The position numbers and the translations under genes are program-made. Positions 24,373-33,077 of a stretch of DNA of 49,446 nucleotides are shown piece by piece. Under the pieces are notes generated by a model. That model searched no databases. It saw only the letters and a program-made list of their open reading frames with translations, and had not been told where the DNA came from. The stretch is from Actinomycetota bacterium (GTDB taxonomy: Bacteria > Actinomycetota > Thermoleophilia > Solirubrobacterales > Solirubrobacteraceae): NCBI GenBank assembly GCA_005885515.1, contig VAWK01000004.1, positions 1 through 49,446 of the forward strand, given 5' to 3'. Position 1 is the first letter of the stretch. Each line of letters starts with the position of its first letter.

Positions 24373-25635
24373 ATGCGCACCTCGGCGACACGCTCGCAGC
24401 TGCTTTGCCCACCCCGCGGCGGGCGGGCCGCCGGGCGCGGGCGCGTTCGCCTTGCGCGTGCGCCGCGCCCCGCCTCGCCGCGCGTGCCCCGCCTGATCGC
24501 CGCCGCCGTGCTCGCGGCCTCGCTGTGGATGCTCGTCGGCCCGTGCCGCGCCGGGGCTCAGGCTGCAGTGAACGCCGAACGCGCGCTGCGCTCCTACGCG
24601 GCCATGCAGCAGCAGTTCTACATGCCCTACCACCACCTGTATCGGGGCGAAGAAACGGAAAGCGCGCAGGAATACGCCTTTCTGTGGCCTTTCAGCCAAG
24701 CGCTGGCCGCCACCACCGCGATCGCGGGCATCCCGTCGCTCGGGCGCAAGTACCGCGGCGCGGTGCGCGAACACCTGAGCGGCCTGCGCTCGTACTGGAA
24801 CCGGCGATCCAAGCCGCCCGGCTATGAGGGCGGCGCGCTCGCGTCGGGGGGCGCGGAAGAGTTCTACGACGACAACGAGTGGGTGGGACTGCAGCTGCTG
24901 CGCGCGTTTCGCATGCTCGGCGACCGTGCACTGCTGGCCAAGGCGGTGGAAGCCTTCCGCCTGGTTGTCGGCGGCTGGGACGGCAACCCGCGCCACCCCT
25001 GCCCGGGGGGCGTTTGGCGGGTGCGGGGCACGCGGGAGCTCGAGCGCAACACGGTCAGCAACGCGCCGGGGGCGGAGCTCGGCGTCGAGCTCTACCAGAT
25101 CTCCCGCCGCGGCTACTACCTGCGGTGGGCCAAACGCATGTACCACTGGGTACGGCTGTGCCTGCGCGAAGGCAGCGGCCTGTACGCCGACAACATCGAC
25201 CTGTCGGGCACGATCGACAGAACCGTGTGGATCTACAACCAGGGGACGATGCTCGGCGCCGAGGTGCTGCTCTACCAGGCGACCGGCGATGCGCGCTACC
25301 TGGTGCGCGCGCAGGAAACGGCCGCCACGACGATGGCCTACTTCACCATGGCGCAGCTGGAAGGTCAGCCCCCGTTCTTCGTGGCGGTCTTCGCCGACAA
25401 CCTGATGCGCCTGAACGCGGTCGCGCCCAACCCTTCGTACCCCGCCTACCTGCAGCAGTACGCCGATCACGCCTGGAGCACCTTCCTGGACTCGGAAAGC
25501 GGGCTGTTCGAATTTCACGAACGCGAAGCGACGCTGCTCTTGCAGCAGGCGGCGATGACGCAGCTGTTCGCCTACCTGAGCTGGGATCGGACTTGGTATA
25601 TGCCGCCGCGCCGCCTGCCGCCGAGCCGCCGCTGA
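24373..25635 (+). CDS. GH76-type alpha-1,6-mannanase-like secreted protein
   Basis: 420 residues from ATG 24373. A long basic N-region leads to a hydrophobic core (LIAAAVLAASLWMLVG), likely a signal peptide or anchor ending near residue 60. The mature part is an (alpha/alpha)6-barrel-type sequence with paired catalytic aspartates in EEFYDDNEWVGLQLLRAF (about D166-D167), the hallmark of GH76, and later IYNQGTMLGAEVLLYQATGD. GH76 enzymes cut or transglycosylate alpha-1,6-mannan. Next to a GT87-like transferase it probably remodels a cell-surface mannan or lipomannan. Confidence 0.85.
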   Translation: MRTSATRSQLLCPPRGGRAAGRGRVRLARAPRPASPRVPRLIAAAVLAASLWMLVGPCRAGAQAAVNAERALRSYAAMQQQFYMPYHHLYRGEETESAQEYAFLWPFSQALAATTAIAGIPSLGRKYRGAVREHLSGLRSYWNRRSKPPGYEGGALASGGAEEFYDDNEWVGLQLLRAFRMLGDRALLAKAVEAFRLVVGGWDGNPRHPCPGGVWRVRGTRELERNTVSNAPGAELGVELYQISRRGYYLRWAKRMYHWVRLCLREGSGLYADNIDLSGTIDRTVWIYNQGTMLGAEVLLYQATGDARYLVRAQETAATTMAYFTMAQLEGQPPFFVAVFADNLMRLNAVAPNPSYPAYLQQYADHAWSTFLDSESGLFEFHEREATLLLQQAAMTQLFAYLSWDRTWYMPPRRLPPSRR

Positions 25636-25641
25636 ACGGCC

Positions 25642-26676
25642 CTACGGGCGCAGCACGATCTTCAGCGCCTCGCGCCGGTCGTACAGCGCGTAGGCCTCGG
25701 GCGCTTCCTGCAGGGCCATGTGGTGCGTGACAAGCGGCGACGGATCGAGCACGCCGGCCGACATCAGCGCGAGCACGCTGTCGACGTGGCCGAGCACGTT
25801 GGCGTGCCCCGAGCACAGGCGCAGCGCCTTGATCCACAGCAGGCCCATGTGCACCTCGCAGCGCTCGGCGTACACGCCGACCGCCTGCACGGTGCCGCGC
25901 TTGCGCGTCAGGCGCAGCGCGAGCTCGAGCGCGCGCGGATCGCCGACGGCGTCGATGCACACGTCCACGCCGCGCCCCTCGGTCAGCTCGCGCGCGGCCG
26001 CGCGCGGGTCCCCATCGCTCAGGTGCACCGGGTGAGCGCCGAACGATCGCGCCATCTCCAGGCGCGCGGGCACCGAGTCGACCGCGAGCACGTGCGCGGC
26101 GCCCGCGGCGCGCGCCGCCTGCACGGCGCACAGCCCGACGGGCCCGAGCCCGAGCACGGCGGCGACCTCGCCGGCGCGCATGCCGCTCTCGAGCACGGCG
26201 TGGTAGCCGGTGCCCATCACGTCACCAGCGAACAGGGCCACCTCGTCGCTCATGCCCGCGGGCAGCCGCCGCAGCACGAGGTCGGCGTTCGGCACCAGCG
26301 CCTGCTCGGCCTGCGTGCCCGGCAGCGAGCCCAGGGTCGCGCCGTGCCCGAACGTGCGCGAGTGATCGCACTTGTGAAACCAGCCCCGCCGGCAGAAGAA
26401 GCAACGCCCGCACGCCGTCTGAAAGCAGCCCAGCACGCGGTCGCCGGCGCTCACCGAGTCCACCTGATCGCCGGCCGCGATCACCGTGCCCACGTACTCG
26501 TGCCCGATCGTGAAGCCCCGCTCGATCTTCACGCGCCCGTGGTAGATGTGCAGGTCTGAGCCGCACACGCCGCTGGCCTCGATGCGCACGATCGCGTCGC
26601 GCGGATCTTCGATGCGCGGCTCCGGGACCTCGCTTACGAGCACCTCGCCGGGCGCCTGGAAGGTGACAGCGCGCAT
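25642..26676 (-). CDS. Zinc-dependent alcohol dehydrogenase (MDR family)
   Basis: 344 residues. Catalytic zinc ligands lie in ASGVCGSDLHIYHG and TIGHEYVGTVIAAGD; a structural-zinc type Cys group is present (FQTACGRCFFCRRGWFHKC); the NAD(P) site is VLGLGPVGLCAVQAARAAGA. The glycine-rich, threonine-dehydrogenase-like layout gives no reliable substrate. It is convergent with the GH76 gene (6 bp gap) and divergent from the SDR gene. A TAGGGT element (26686-26691) ends 9 nt before the ATG. Confidence 0.94.
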   Translation of the reverse strand: MRAVTFQAPGEVLVSEVPEPRIEDPRDAIVRIEASGVCGSDLHIYHGRVKIERGFTIGHEYVGTVIAAGDQVDSVSAGDRVLGCFQTACGRCFFCRRGWFHKCDHSRTFGHGATLGSLPGTQAEQALVPNADLVLRRLPAGMSDEVALFAGDVMGTGYHAVLESGMRAGEVAAVLGLGPVGLCAVQAARAAGAAHVLAVDSVPARLEMARSFGAHPVHLSDGDPRAAARELTEGRGVDVCIDAVGDPRALELALRLTRKRGTVQAVGVYAERCEVHMGLLWIKALRLCSGHANVLGHVDSVLALMSAGVLDPSPLVTHHMALQEAPEAYALYDRREALKIVLRP

Positions 26677-26685
26677 GCGCCGCCC

Positions 26686-26730
26686 ACCCTAGAGGACCGC
26701 CTCATCGAGGCGCCCGCTCGGGGGTATGCT
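26686..26730. promoter_or_regulatory. Divergent promoter pair, alcohol dehydrogenase and SDR genes
   Basis: The 60-bp gap contains TAGGGT on the minus strand (26686-26691, 9 nt from ATG 26676) and TATGCT on the plus strand (26725-26730, 6 nt from ATG 26737). Neither gene has a ribosome-binding site, in keeping with leaderless starts. Confidence 0.5.
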
Positions 26731-26736
26731 GCGCTG

Positions 26737-27600
26737 ATGGCCGAGCCCTCCGAGGCGGTGCTGATAACCGGTTGCTCGTCGGGCATTGGGCGGGCAACCG
26801 CGCTGCGCCTGGCAGGCGCGGGCTGGACCGTGTACGCGTCGGCGCGGCGGCCGGAGTCGCTCGCGCAGCTGGCGGACGCCGGCTGCAGGACGTTGGCGCT
26901 AGACGTGACCGACGAGGGCTCGATGCGCGGCGCCGTGGAGCGCGTGGAGCAGGAGTGCGGCGCGGTCGGCGTGCTGGTCAACAACGCCGGCTACAGCCAG
27001 AGCGGCGCGATCGAGACGGTGCCGATGGACGCGGCGCGGCGCCAGTTCGAGACCAACGTGTTCGGCGTGGTGCGCCTGATCCAGCTGGTGCTGCCGAAGA
27101 TGCGCGCGCAGCGCTGGGGCAAGATCGTCAACGTCGGCTCGATGGGCGGCCGGCTCACGTTTCCGGGCGGCGGCCACTACCACGCGACCAAGCACGCCCT
27201 GGAGGCGATCTCCGACGCGCTTCGCTTCGAGCTGCGCGGCTTCGGCATCGACGTGATCCTGCTCGAGCCGGGGCTGATCACGACCGAGTTCGGAAACGCC
27301 GCCGCCGCGAGCATGGCGCGCGGAAGCTCCCCGCCGGCGCACGACGGGGCCGATCCCTACGGCGAGTTCAACGCCGCCGTGGGGGCCGTCACGCAGGGTG
27401 CCTACGACGGTCCGATGCGGCGCCTGGGCGCCGGACCCGAGCGCGTGGCGCGCACCATCGAGCGTGCGCTGCGCCGCCGCCGCGCGCCGACGCGGATAGT
27501 GATCACCCCCTCGGCCAAGCTGACGATCGCGCTGCGGCGCATGCTCAGCGACCGCGCGTGGGACGCGGCGATGCGCCAGCAGTTCCCGCAGCCGCGCTAG
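26737..27600 (+). CDS. Short-chain dehydrogenase/reductase
   Basis: 287 residues of classical SDR form: LITGCSSGIGRATALRLA (TGxxxGxG cofactor loop), LVNNAGYSQSG, NVGSMGGR with the active Ser, and HYHATKHALEAISDALRFEL with the Tyr-x3-Lys pair (Y, K). The C-terminal part (190-287) is the substrate lobe. Substrate unknown. Its TAG stop shares the CTAG palindrome at 27597-27600 with the stop of the convergent EAL gene. Confidence 0.94.
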   Translation: MAEPSEAVLITGCSSGIGRATALRLAGAGWTVYASARRPESLAQLADAGCRTLALDVTDEGSMRGAVERVEQECGAVGVLVNNAGYSQSGAIETVPMDAARRQFETNVFGVVRLIQLVLPKMRAQRWGKIVNVGSMGGRLTFPGGGHYHATKHALEAISDALRFELRGFGIDVILLEPGLITTEFGNAAAASMARGSSPPAHDGADPYGEFNAAVGAVTQGAYDGPMRRLGAGPERVARTIERALRRRRAPTRIVITPSAKLTIALRRMLSDRAWDAAMRQQFPQPR

Positions 27601-28475
27601 ACCGGCGCCAGCGCGCGCGGGCGCCCCACGTGGAAGCCCTGGGCGTAGTCGACGCCCAGCTCGCGCAGCAGCCGCATCGTGGGCCGGTCGCGTACGAACT
27701 CGGCGATCGTGCTGAAGCCCATCCCCCGCGCCAGGCCGACGAGCGCGCGCACCACGAGCTGGTCGTGCGCCGAGCGCGGCAGGCCGCTGATGAAGTCCCC
27801 GTCGATCTTCAGGTAGGAGAACGGCAGGTGCTTCAGGTAGTGCAGCGCGCCGAAGCCCGCGCCGAAGTCATCGAGTGCGACGGCGCAGCCGAGCGCCTGC
27901 GCGCTCGCGCAGAACGCCTTCGCCTGGTGCATATCGCAGATCGAGGCGGTCTCGGTCAGCTCGATCACTAGCCGCGACGGGGACGCCCCGTGATGGGCGA
28001 GCCGCCGCTGGATGTAGCCCAGCATGCGCTCGTCGCTCACCGACAGCGCGGACAGGTTGACCGCGATCCTCGCGCCGCTGGCCGGGCCGGCGCGCCCGAG
28101 CACGGCCGCGACCTTGTCCAGCACCATGCGATCGATGTCGCCGATCAGGCCGTGGCGCTCGGCCGCCGGCAGGAACGCGGCGGGTGCAATCGGCGGCGCA
28201 TCCGCCTCGTCGGCGAGGCGCACGAGCGCCTCGTGATGGGAGACGACCCCGTCGCGCAGCGAGACGATCGGCTGGTAGTGCAGCACGAAGCGGTCCTGGC
28301 GCAGTGCGCGCCGCAGCCGCCCGAGCCACGCGCGCCGCGCAATGCCCGTGGCAGAGCAGCGGGCGGACAGGCCCGCTCGCCGGGCGGCCAGCCCGAGGTG
28401 GCGGTCCTGCGCGGGCGCCGGCGCGACTGTGAAGAGCACGCGCGAGGTGGCGTCGGCAACGGTGCAGCTGGGCAT
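27597..28475 (-). CDS. EAL-domain (c-di-GMP phosphodiesterase-like) protein
   Basis: 292 residues, essentially one EAL domain after about 55 unassigned N-terminal residues. Visible motifs: FVLHYQPIVSL, HEALVRL (EAL), IAVNLSALS (Asn), VIELTETA (Glu), VALDDFGAGFGAL (Asp-Asp), YLKIDGDF (Lys) and YAQGFHVGRP (Gln). The usual EGVE segment is changed to AEFVRD: the first Glu is kept, the second is Arg, so activity may be altered. There is no attached sensor domain. It probably degrades or binds c-di-GMP, linking to the GGDEF/HD-GYP protein and riboswitch at the other end of the window. Confidence 0.9.
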   Translation of the reverse strand: MPSCTVADATSRVLFTVAPAPAQDRHLGLAARRAGLSARCSATGIARRAWLGRLRRALRQDRFVLHYQPIVSLRDGVVSHHEALVRLADEADAPPIAPAAFLPAAERHGLIGDIDRMVLDKVAAVLGRAGPASGARIAVNLSALSVSDERMLGYIQRRLAHHGASPSRLVIELTETASICDMHQAKAFCASAQALGCAVALDDFGAGFGALHYLKHLPFSYLKIDGDFISGLPRSAHDQLVVRALVGLARGMGFSTIAEFVRDRPTMRLLRELGVDYAQGFHVGRPRALAPV

Positions 28476-28513
28476 CTAGGCGACGGTGTTCGACGGGCCG
28501 CCGCGCTCCCCTG

Positions 28514-28528
28514 CGCGCGGATCGCGCG
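28514..28528 (-). terminator. GC hairpin after the FtsW/RodA-type gene
   Basis: CGCGCG-GAT-CGCGCG can fold into a 6-bp stem just past the stop of the SEDS gene on the minus strand. There is no U-run, so this is only a candidate 3'-end structure. Confidence 0.25.
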
Positions 28529-28532
28529 GCGT

Positions 28533-29900
28533 TCAGCCGGGCCGCGCAGGCGCGTACGGGCGCCGAGCGCGGTCGGAGACCACGAGCAGCAGCCCCAGCA
28601 GCACGAAGTTCATCACCACGGAGGAGCCGCCGTAGGCCACCAGGGGCATCGTCACCCCGGTCAGCGGGATAACACGCGTGACGCCGCCGACGATCACGAA
28701 CACCTGCATCGCGACCACGAACGCGAGCCCCACCGCGAGCAGCTTGGAGAAGGAGTCGCGCGCGAGCGCCGCGGTCTTCAGGCCGCGCGCCACGAACAGC
28801 AGGTAGGTGAGCAGCAGGGCGGTGGCGCCGGCGAGCCCCAGCTCGTTGACGATCACCGCGTAGATGGTGTCGCTTTCGGGAACCGGCAGGATCGGCGTGC
28901 CGTGGTGGGGGAGCCGCAGCAGCGACTGGTCGAACCCGGTCCCGAGCAGGCCGCCGTCGGCCTGCGCGAACAGCGACTGCGCGAGCTGGTAGCTGCCGCC
29001 CACCGGCGTGTTGTACAGATGCGGGTCGAAGGGGTGTTCCCACGCCAGCACCCGCGCGTGCACGTGGCTGACGTGCCCGGCCACGAACCAGGCGCCGACC
29101 GCGAACAGCACCAGGCCGATGAGCGGAAACGAGAAGCGTCCCGTGGCCACGTAGAGGAGCGCCAGGAAGGCGCCGTAGAACATCAGCGAGGTGCCGAGCT
29201 CGCGCGTCAACAGCAACGTCGCCATCGCGGCCCCCCACACGATCAGCATCGGGCCGAACTGCTTCATCGGCGGGATCGTCAGCCCGAGCACGCGGCGTCC
29301 CGCGGTCACGAGCAGCTGCCGGTTGTCGCGCAGGTAGCTGGCCAGGAAGATGACGATCGCGATCTTGGACAGCTCGGAGGGCTGGAACGAGACGCCGCCG
29401 ACGTGGATCGCCAGGTAGGCGCCGTTGACCTGCCGCCCGATCCCCGGCAGCCGCGGCAGCACTGTCATCGCGATGCCGACCGCCGCGATCGTGTAGCGGT
29501 AGCGCTCGAGCACGCCCAGTCCACGACGGCGCAGCGCGAAGATGGTCGCGGCGAACAGCGCCAGGCCGACGACCATCCATTGCGCCTGCTGGCGGGCCAG
29601 CACGGGATCGATGCGGTAGACCATCACGATGCCGATGCTGGCCAGCACGGCGGCGAGCGGGAACAGGTAGGGGTCGGCGTGCGGCAGCGAGCGGCGGATC
29701 ACAATGTGCGCCGCCACGCACAGACCGAGAAAGATCGCGCCGTAGGTCAGCGACAGGTTGGAGGCGTGATTGAGCGTGACGTTGGTCGACGCCCGCGGGG
29801 AGTTGTTTTCCGCCTGGATGAAGATCGCGGCAAAGCCGGCCGTGACCAGCAGCGCCGCCGGCACGAGGCCGAGCAGCTCGCGGTTGCGGGCGCTGAACAT
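28533..29900 (-). CDS. FtsW/RodA/SpoVE (SEDS) peptidoglycan polymerase
   Basis: 455 residues with about ten to twelve membrane helices. Family signatures: GAYLAIHVGGVSFQPSELSKIAIVIFLASYL (the FQPSE motif), the catalytic-loop region with ARVLAWEHPFDPHLYNTPVGGSYQLAQSLFA, ESDTIYAVIVNELGLAGA and PLTGVTMPLVAYGGSSVVMNF. SEDS proteins polymerise glycan strands from lipid II with a partner class B PBP; no PBP gene is adjacent, which is unusual for actinobacterial ftsW/rodA pairs. The divergent neighbour encodes an LCP ligase, another wall-assembly function. FtsW versus RodA cannot be decided here. Confidence 0.94.
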   Translation of the reverse strand: MFSARNRELLGLVPAALLVTAGFAAIFIQAENNSPRASTNVTLNHASNLSLTYGAIFLGLCVAAHIVIRRSLPHADPYLFPLAAVLASIGIVMVYRIDPVLARQQAQWMVVGLALFAATIFALRRRGLGVLERYRYTIAAVGIAMTVLPRLPGIGRQVNGAYLAIHVGGVSFQPSELSKIAIVIFLASYLRDNRQLLVTAGRRVLGLTIPPMKQFGPMLIVWGAAMATLLLTRELGTSLMFYGAFLALLYVATGRFSFPLIGLVLFAVGAWFVAGHVSHVHARVLAWEHPFDPHLYNTPVGGSYQLAQSLFAQADGGLLGTGFDQSLLRLPHHGTPILPVPESDTIYAVIVNELGLAGATALLLTYLLFVARGLKTAALARDSFSKLLAVGLAFVVAMQVFVIVGGVTRVIPLTGVTMPLVAYGGSSVVMNFVLLGLLLVVSDRARRPYAPARPG

Positions 29901-29907
29901 CAGCCCG

Positions 29908-29913
29908 AGGGTA
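29908..29913 (-). promoter_or_regulatory. -10 element before the FtsW/RodA-type gene
   Basis: TACCCT ends 7 nt before the ATG at 29900; no ribosome-binding site is present, again suggesting a leaderless transcript. Confidence 0.4.
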
Positions 29914-30037
29914 GCCGCCCGGACGGCGCGCGGGCGCCGGGGCGATCGCTACGCTGCTTCCCAGCAGCCGCGTCCCCGCCGGGCGGTGCGGGGTTCGGGG
30001 CGGCGCATGGCCGTGATGAGCTGCCCTTGCAAACCCC

Positions 30038-31558
30038 ATGGATGAACAGCGACCGCCGGCGCTGTGGCGGGGCATGTGGAAGCGCTTCCTGATCGCCGGC
30101 GTGGCGATCGCGCTGCTGAGCGGCGGGGCCACGGCCACGGTGGCGCTGAACACGGTGAGCGGTATCGCGGCGGAGGTTTTCCCGAGGACGATCCGGGTGC
30201 CGAAGGGCGTGGTCACCCCGGTCTACAGCGGCGGCCCGCAGACCTTTCTGATCCTCGGCTCGGACCGGCGCCAGCGGGCCAGGAACGCCTTCGATCGCAA
30301 CGACCCGCCGCACAGCGACACGATGCTGCTGGTGCGCTTCGACCCCGCACAGGGGCAGACCTCTGTGCTGTCGATACCGCGCGACCTCGAGGTCAACATC
30401 ACCGCGCCCGGCGGGCAGTACTACCCGAACCAGAAGATCAACGCCGCCTACACGATCGGCAGCAGGCTGGGCGGCGTGCGGGGGGCGATGGTGCTGGCCG
30501 CGGAAACGATCGAGCACCAGGTGTTTCCCACGCTGAAGCTGAACGGCATCGTGGACGTGAACTTCGCCGGCTTCATCAACGTGGTCGACACGCTCGGCTG
30601 CGTGTACGTGAACGTCGACCACCGCTACTACCACGTCAACGGGACGGCGGCCGAAAACTACTCGGAAATCAACCTCCAGCCCGGCTACCAGAAGCTGTGC
30701 TACCAGAACGCGCTGAGCTACGTGCGCTACCGCCACGAAGACTCGGATTTCGTGCGCGTGGCGCGCCAGCAGGACTTCCTGCGCGACCTGCGCGAGCAGA
30801 TCTCGCCCGAAGACGTGCTCGGCCAGATCGACACCGTTGCCAAGGCGGTCGGGGGCGCGATCGCGACCACCTTTCACGACTCCGCCGGCCAGCTGATCGA
30901 GCTGGCCAAGCTGGTCGCCTTCTCGCAGGGCAAGCCGTTGCGCCAGGTCAAATTCCAGGCGCTCAACGCCAACGCCCAGCTGGGCGGCGGCTCCTATGTG
31001 ACCACCACGCCGGAACTCGCGCAGGCGACGTTGAACGACTTCTTGCACGGCGCCCAGCACCCGAAGCTGCCCGACAGCGCGGCGCTGGCTCGCGCCACGC
31101 CGCGCGGCCGCCGCGGCTCCGCCAGCTTCTCGCCGGCCGCGATCGGCCTGTACCCCGTCGCGGCCGGCAGCAGGCCGTCGGGAGTTCCGTTCCCGGTCCT
31201 GTACCCCACGCTGCAGGCCGGCTCCGCGGTGCCGCAGGGGGTGCGCAGCTATCAGGTGCGCGACCGCGAAGGGCACCTGCGCCACGCCTACGTGGGCGTG
31301 TGGCGGCAGAACTCCGCCGGCGGCTACTACAACTTCGAGGGCAGCGACTGGCTGAACCCGCCGCTGATCGATCACCCCGAGCAGACGCGCAAGATCGACG
31401 GTCGCACCTACCTGCTGTTTGCCGACGGAGGCCACCTGCACACGATCGCCTGGCACGAGGGAGGGGCGCTGTACTGGCTCACCAACACGCTGCTGGAGGA
31501 CCTCTCGAACCAGCAGATGCTCGCGATCGCCCGCTCTGCGCGGCCGCTGCTGCGGTGA
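30038..31558 (+). CDS. LytR-CpsA-Psr (LCP) family cell-wall ligase
   Basis: 506 residues. One N-terminal membrane segment (FLIAGVAIALLSGGATATVAL, about 16-36) places the rest outside. The LCP domain (about 65-250) shows FLILGSDRRQ, SDTMLLVRFDP, VLSIPRDLEVNI with the catalytic Arg/Asp, KINAAYTIG, and the C-terminal Arg-rich helix YRHEDSDFVRVARQQDFLR. LCP enzymes transfer polyprenyl-linked glycopolymers to peptidoglycan. A further region of about 200 residues follows and looks like an extracellular beta-rich domain unlike the LytR_C type I know. No clear ribosome-binding site; the ATG at 30038 is chosen because it precedes the anchor. Confidence 0.92.
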   Translation: MDEQRPPALWRGMWKRFLIAGVAIALLSGGATATVALNTVSGIAAEVFPRTIRVPKGVVTPVYSGGPQTFLILGSDRRQRARNAFDRNDPPHSDTMLLVRFDPAQGQTSVLSIPRDLEVNITAPGGQYYPNQKINAAYTIGSRLGGVRGAMVLAAETIEHQVFPTLKLNGIVDVNFAGFINVVDTLGCVYVNVDHRYYHVNGTAAENYSEINLQPGYQKLCYQNALSYVRYRHEDSDFVRVARQQDFLRDLREQISPEDVLGQIDTVAKAVGGAIATTFHDSAGQLIELAKLVAFSQGKPLRQVKFQALNANAQLGGGSYVTTTPELAQATLNDFLHGAQHPKLPDSAALARATPRGRRGSASFSPAAIGLYPVAAGSRPSGVPFPVLYPTLQAGSAVPQGVRSYQVRDREGHLRHAYVGVWRQNSAGGYYNFEGSDWLNPPLIDHPEQTRKIDGRTYLLFADGGHLHTIAWHEGGALYWLTNTLLEDLSNQQMLAIARSARPLLR

Positions 31559-31568
31559 GCGCGCCGCC

Positions 31569-31991
31569 CTACGCCGGTGCCCGCGGCGCGCCGTCGAGCG
31601 CCGCGTTGACGAGCGCGTCGGCGTTGGCGTTGCGCGCGCGCGGAACGGTGCGGATCGACCAGCGCTCGAACTCCCCGAGCGCCTGCAGCGCGGCGCCGTG
31701 CAGGGGGCGCAGCGCCTCGTGCTTGACCTTGTAGGCGCCCGTCACCTGCCTGGCGATCAGCTCGGAGTCGCCCACGACCTCGACCTCGCTGGCGCCCAGC
31801 TCGCGCGCCGTGCGCAGGCCGAGCAGCAACGCCTGGTACTCGGCCACGTTGTTGGTGGCCGTGCCGAGCAGCTCGACGCGCTCCGCCAGCACCTCGCCCT
31901 CGGGCGTGCTGATCACGCACGCGCCGGCGGCCGGGCCGGGATTGCCGCGGGCGCCGCCGTCGACGTGCACGATCAGGCGGGTGGCGTTCAC
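31569..31991 (-). CDS. RNase HI family protein
   Basis: 140 residues from GTG 31991. Active-site pattern of the RNase H fold: VHVDGGARGNPGPAA (first Asp), TNNVAEYQALLLGL (Glu), VVGDSELIARQ (Asp) and ARNANADALVNAAL (last Asp). This compact form resembles the RNase HI-like proteins of actinobacteria and archaea that lack the basic protrusion. It would cut RNA in RNA-DNA hybrids. Convergent with the LCP gene, 10 bp apart. Confidence 0.93.
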   Translation of the reverse strand: MNATRLIVHVDGGARGNPGPAAGACVISTPEGEVLAERVELLGTATNNVAEYQALLLGLRTARELGASEVEVVGDSELIARQVTGAYKVKHEALRPLHGAALQALGEFERWSIRTVPRARNANADALVNAALDGAPRAPA

Positions 31992-32013
31992 GCTGCGAGC
32001 GGCCGGATGCGCG

Positions 32014-32256
32014 CTAGGAGGATGCGCGCGCGAGCGGCGGCATGTCCCCGGGCACGCGCGCGCGGCGGCGGTCGCGCACGACGCGCCGCTGGGCGCCGGC
32101 CTGTGGCGGCGGCGCGGCCGAGCGGCCCCGGCGCGAGCGCCGGTCGAAGCGGCGCCGGTCGACGATCACGGTGACGTTGTCCTCGTTCTCGTAGTAGGCG
32201 GACAGCTTCGGATACAGCTCATCGGCCAGCGGTCTCGGTACGACGCAGTAGATCAT
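32014..32256 (-). CDS. Conserved-looking hypothetical protein
   Basis: 80 residues. The first 40 (MIYCVVPRPLADELYPKLSA through NVTVIVDRRRFDRR) alternate strand and helix and look like a structured domain; the rest is an Arg/Pro/Ala-rich basic tail that could bind nucleic acid. I have the impression of a small protein recurring in this bacterial group but cannot name a family. A TAACAT element (32267-32272) ends 10 nt before the ATG. The next gene downstream encodes RNase HI. Confidence 0.6.
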   Translation of the reverse strand: MIYCVVPRPLADELYPKLSAYYENEDNVTVIVDRRRFDRRSRRGRSAAPPPQAGAQRRVVRDRRRARVPGDMPPLARASS

Positions 32257-32302
32257 CGCGCGAGCGATGTTACCCGCAGGCGGCGCAGAAGCAAAACGCT
32301 GA

Positions 32303-33028
32303 TCAGACCTGTGCGGCGATCAGCGACAGCGCGCCCTGCTGGTCGGCGAGCGCGTTGCCGATCCGCTCGCCCCGGTCGAGCTCGTCGAGCGTGCGGCCCT
32401 GGGCGGTCATGCGAGCCTGCGGCGGCTGCTCGTCGAGGTCGACGCGGTAGCGGTACCAGCACAGCTCCCAGGCGACCACGATCGTGACCAGGCCGAGGTC
32501 GTGATCGAGCTGCGCGCTCACCTCCGGCGCCCCCAGCGAGCGCGCGAGGCTTGCGGTCCGGCGCGGATACTCGCCGCGGTTGAAGACCTCGAGCGCCAGC
32601 TCGAGCGGCCCCGCGGGTGGGGCCTGGCCCTCCTCGGCGCTCGACCGCCCGCTCGGCCCCGGCGTGGCGCCGGCGTCGCCGGGCGCAAGCAGCTCCTCGG
32701 CCGTCGGCCCACGAGCATCCTCGCCCGGCCCCACCGCCAGGCGCGCGGCGAGCGCCGGCCCGCGGCCTGCGGGCCGCGCCGCGTCACGCAGCCTTCCCAG
32801 CAGGCCTCCCGAACGCCGGCTGCGCACCACGGGCGGGCTCACGGCCTGCTCCTCGCCGCCGCCGCGGGGCCACCCGTGATGGGCGGCGCGCGGCGCGCAC
32901 AGCTCGCACACCGTTTGCGGGGCTCCGTCGGCGAGGAACATCTCCGGCTGCTCGCCGCGCAGGAGCCTGCGTCCGCACACGTAGCAGGCGACGTCGGGCT
33001 GCGAGGTGACGATCGCGCGCGTGCTCAT
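32303..33028 (-). CDS. Zinc-ribbon-like hypothetical protein
   Basis: 241 residues from ATG 33028. Two C-x2-C pairs (ACYVCGRRLL and TVCELCAPR, about residues 16-45) suggest a small zinc-binding knuckle. A disordered Pro/Gly/Arg-rich linker of about 90 residues follows. The C-terminal third (PLELALEVFNRGEYPRRTASLARSLGAP to the end) looks folded and contains VTIVVAWELCWYRYRVDL. No enzyme motif; role unknown. A TACTCT element ends 7 nt before the start. Confidence 0.65.
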   Translation of the reverse strand: MSTRAIVTSQPDVACYVCGRRLLRGEQPEMFLADGAPQTVCELCAPRAAHHGWPRGGGEEQAVSPPVVRSRRSGGLLGRLRDAARPAGRGPALAARLAVGPGEDARGPTAEELLAPGDAGATPGPSGRSSAEEGQAPPAGPLELALEVFNRGEYPRRTASLARSLGAPEVSAQLDHDLGLVTIVVAWELCWYRYRVDLDEQPPQARMTAQGRTLDELDRGERIGNALADQQGALSLIAAQV

Positions 33029-33035
33029 CGGCTGC

Positions 33036-33041
33036 AGAGTA
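33036..33041 (-). promoter_or_regulatory. -10 element before the zinc-ribbon gene
   Basis: TACTCT ends 7 nt before ATG 33028, the same leaderless geometry seen elsewhere in the window. Confidence 0.4.
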
Positions 33042-33077
33042 CAGGCACGCCGCAATCAGCGGAGCGCTGTGCGCAAT

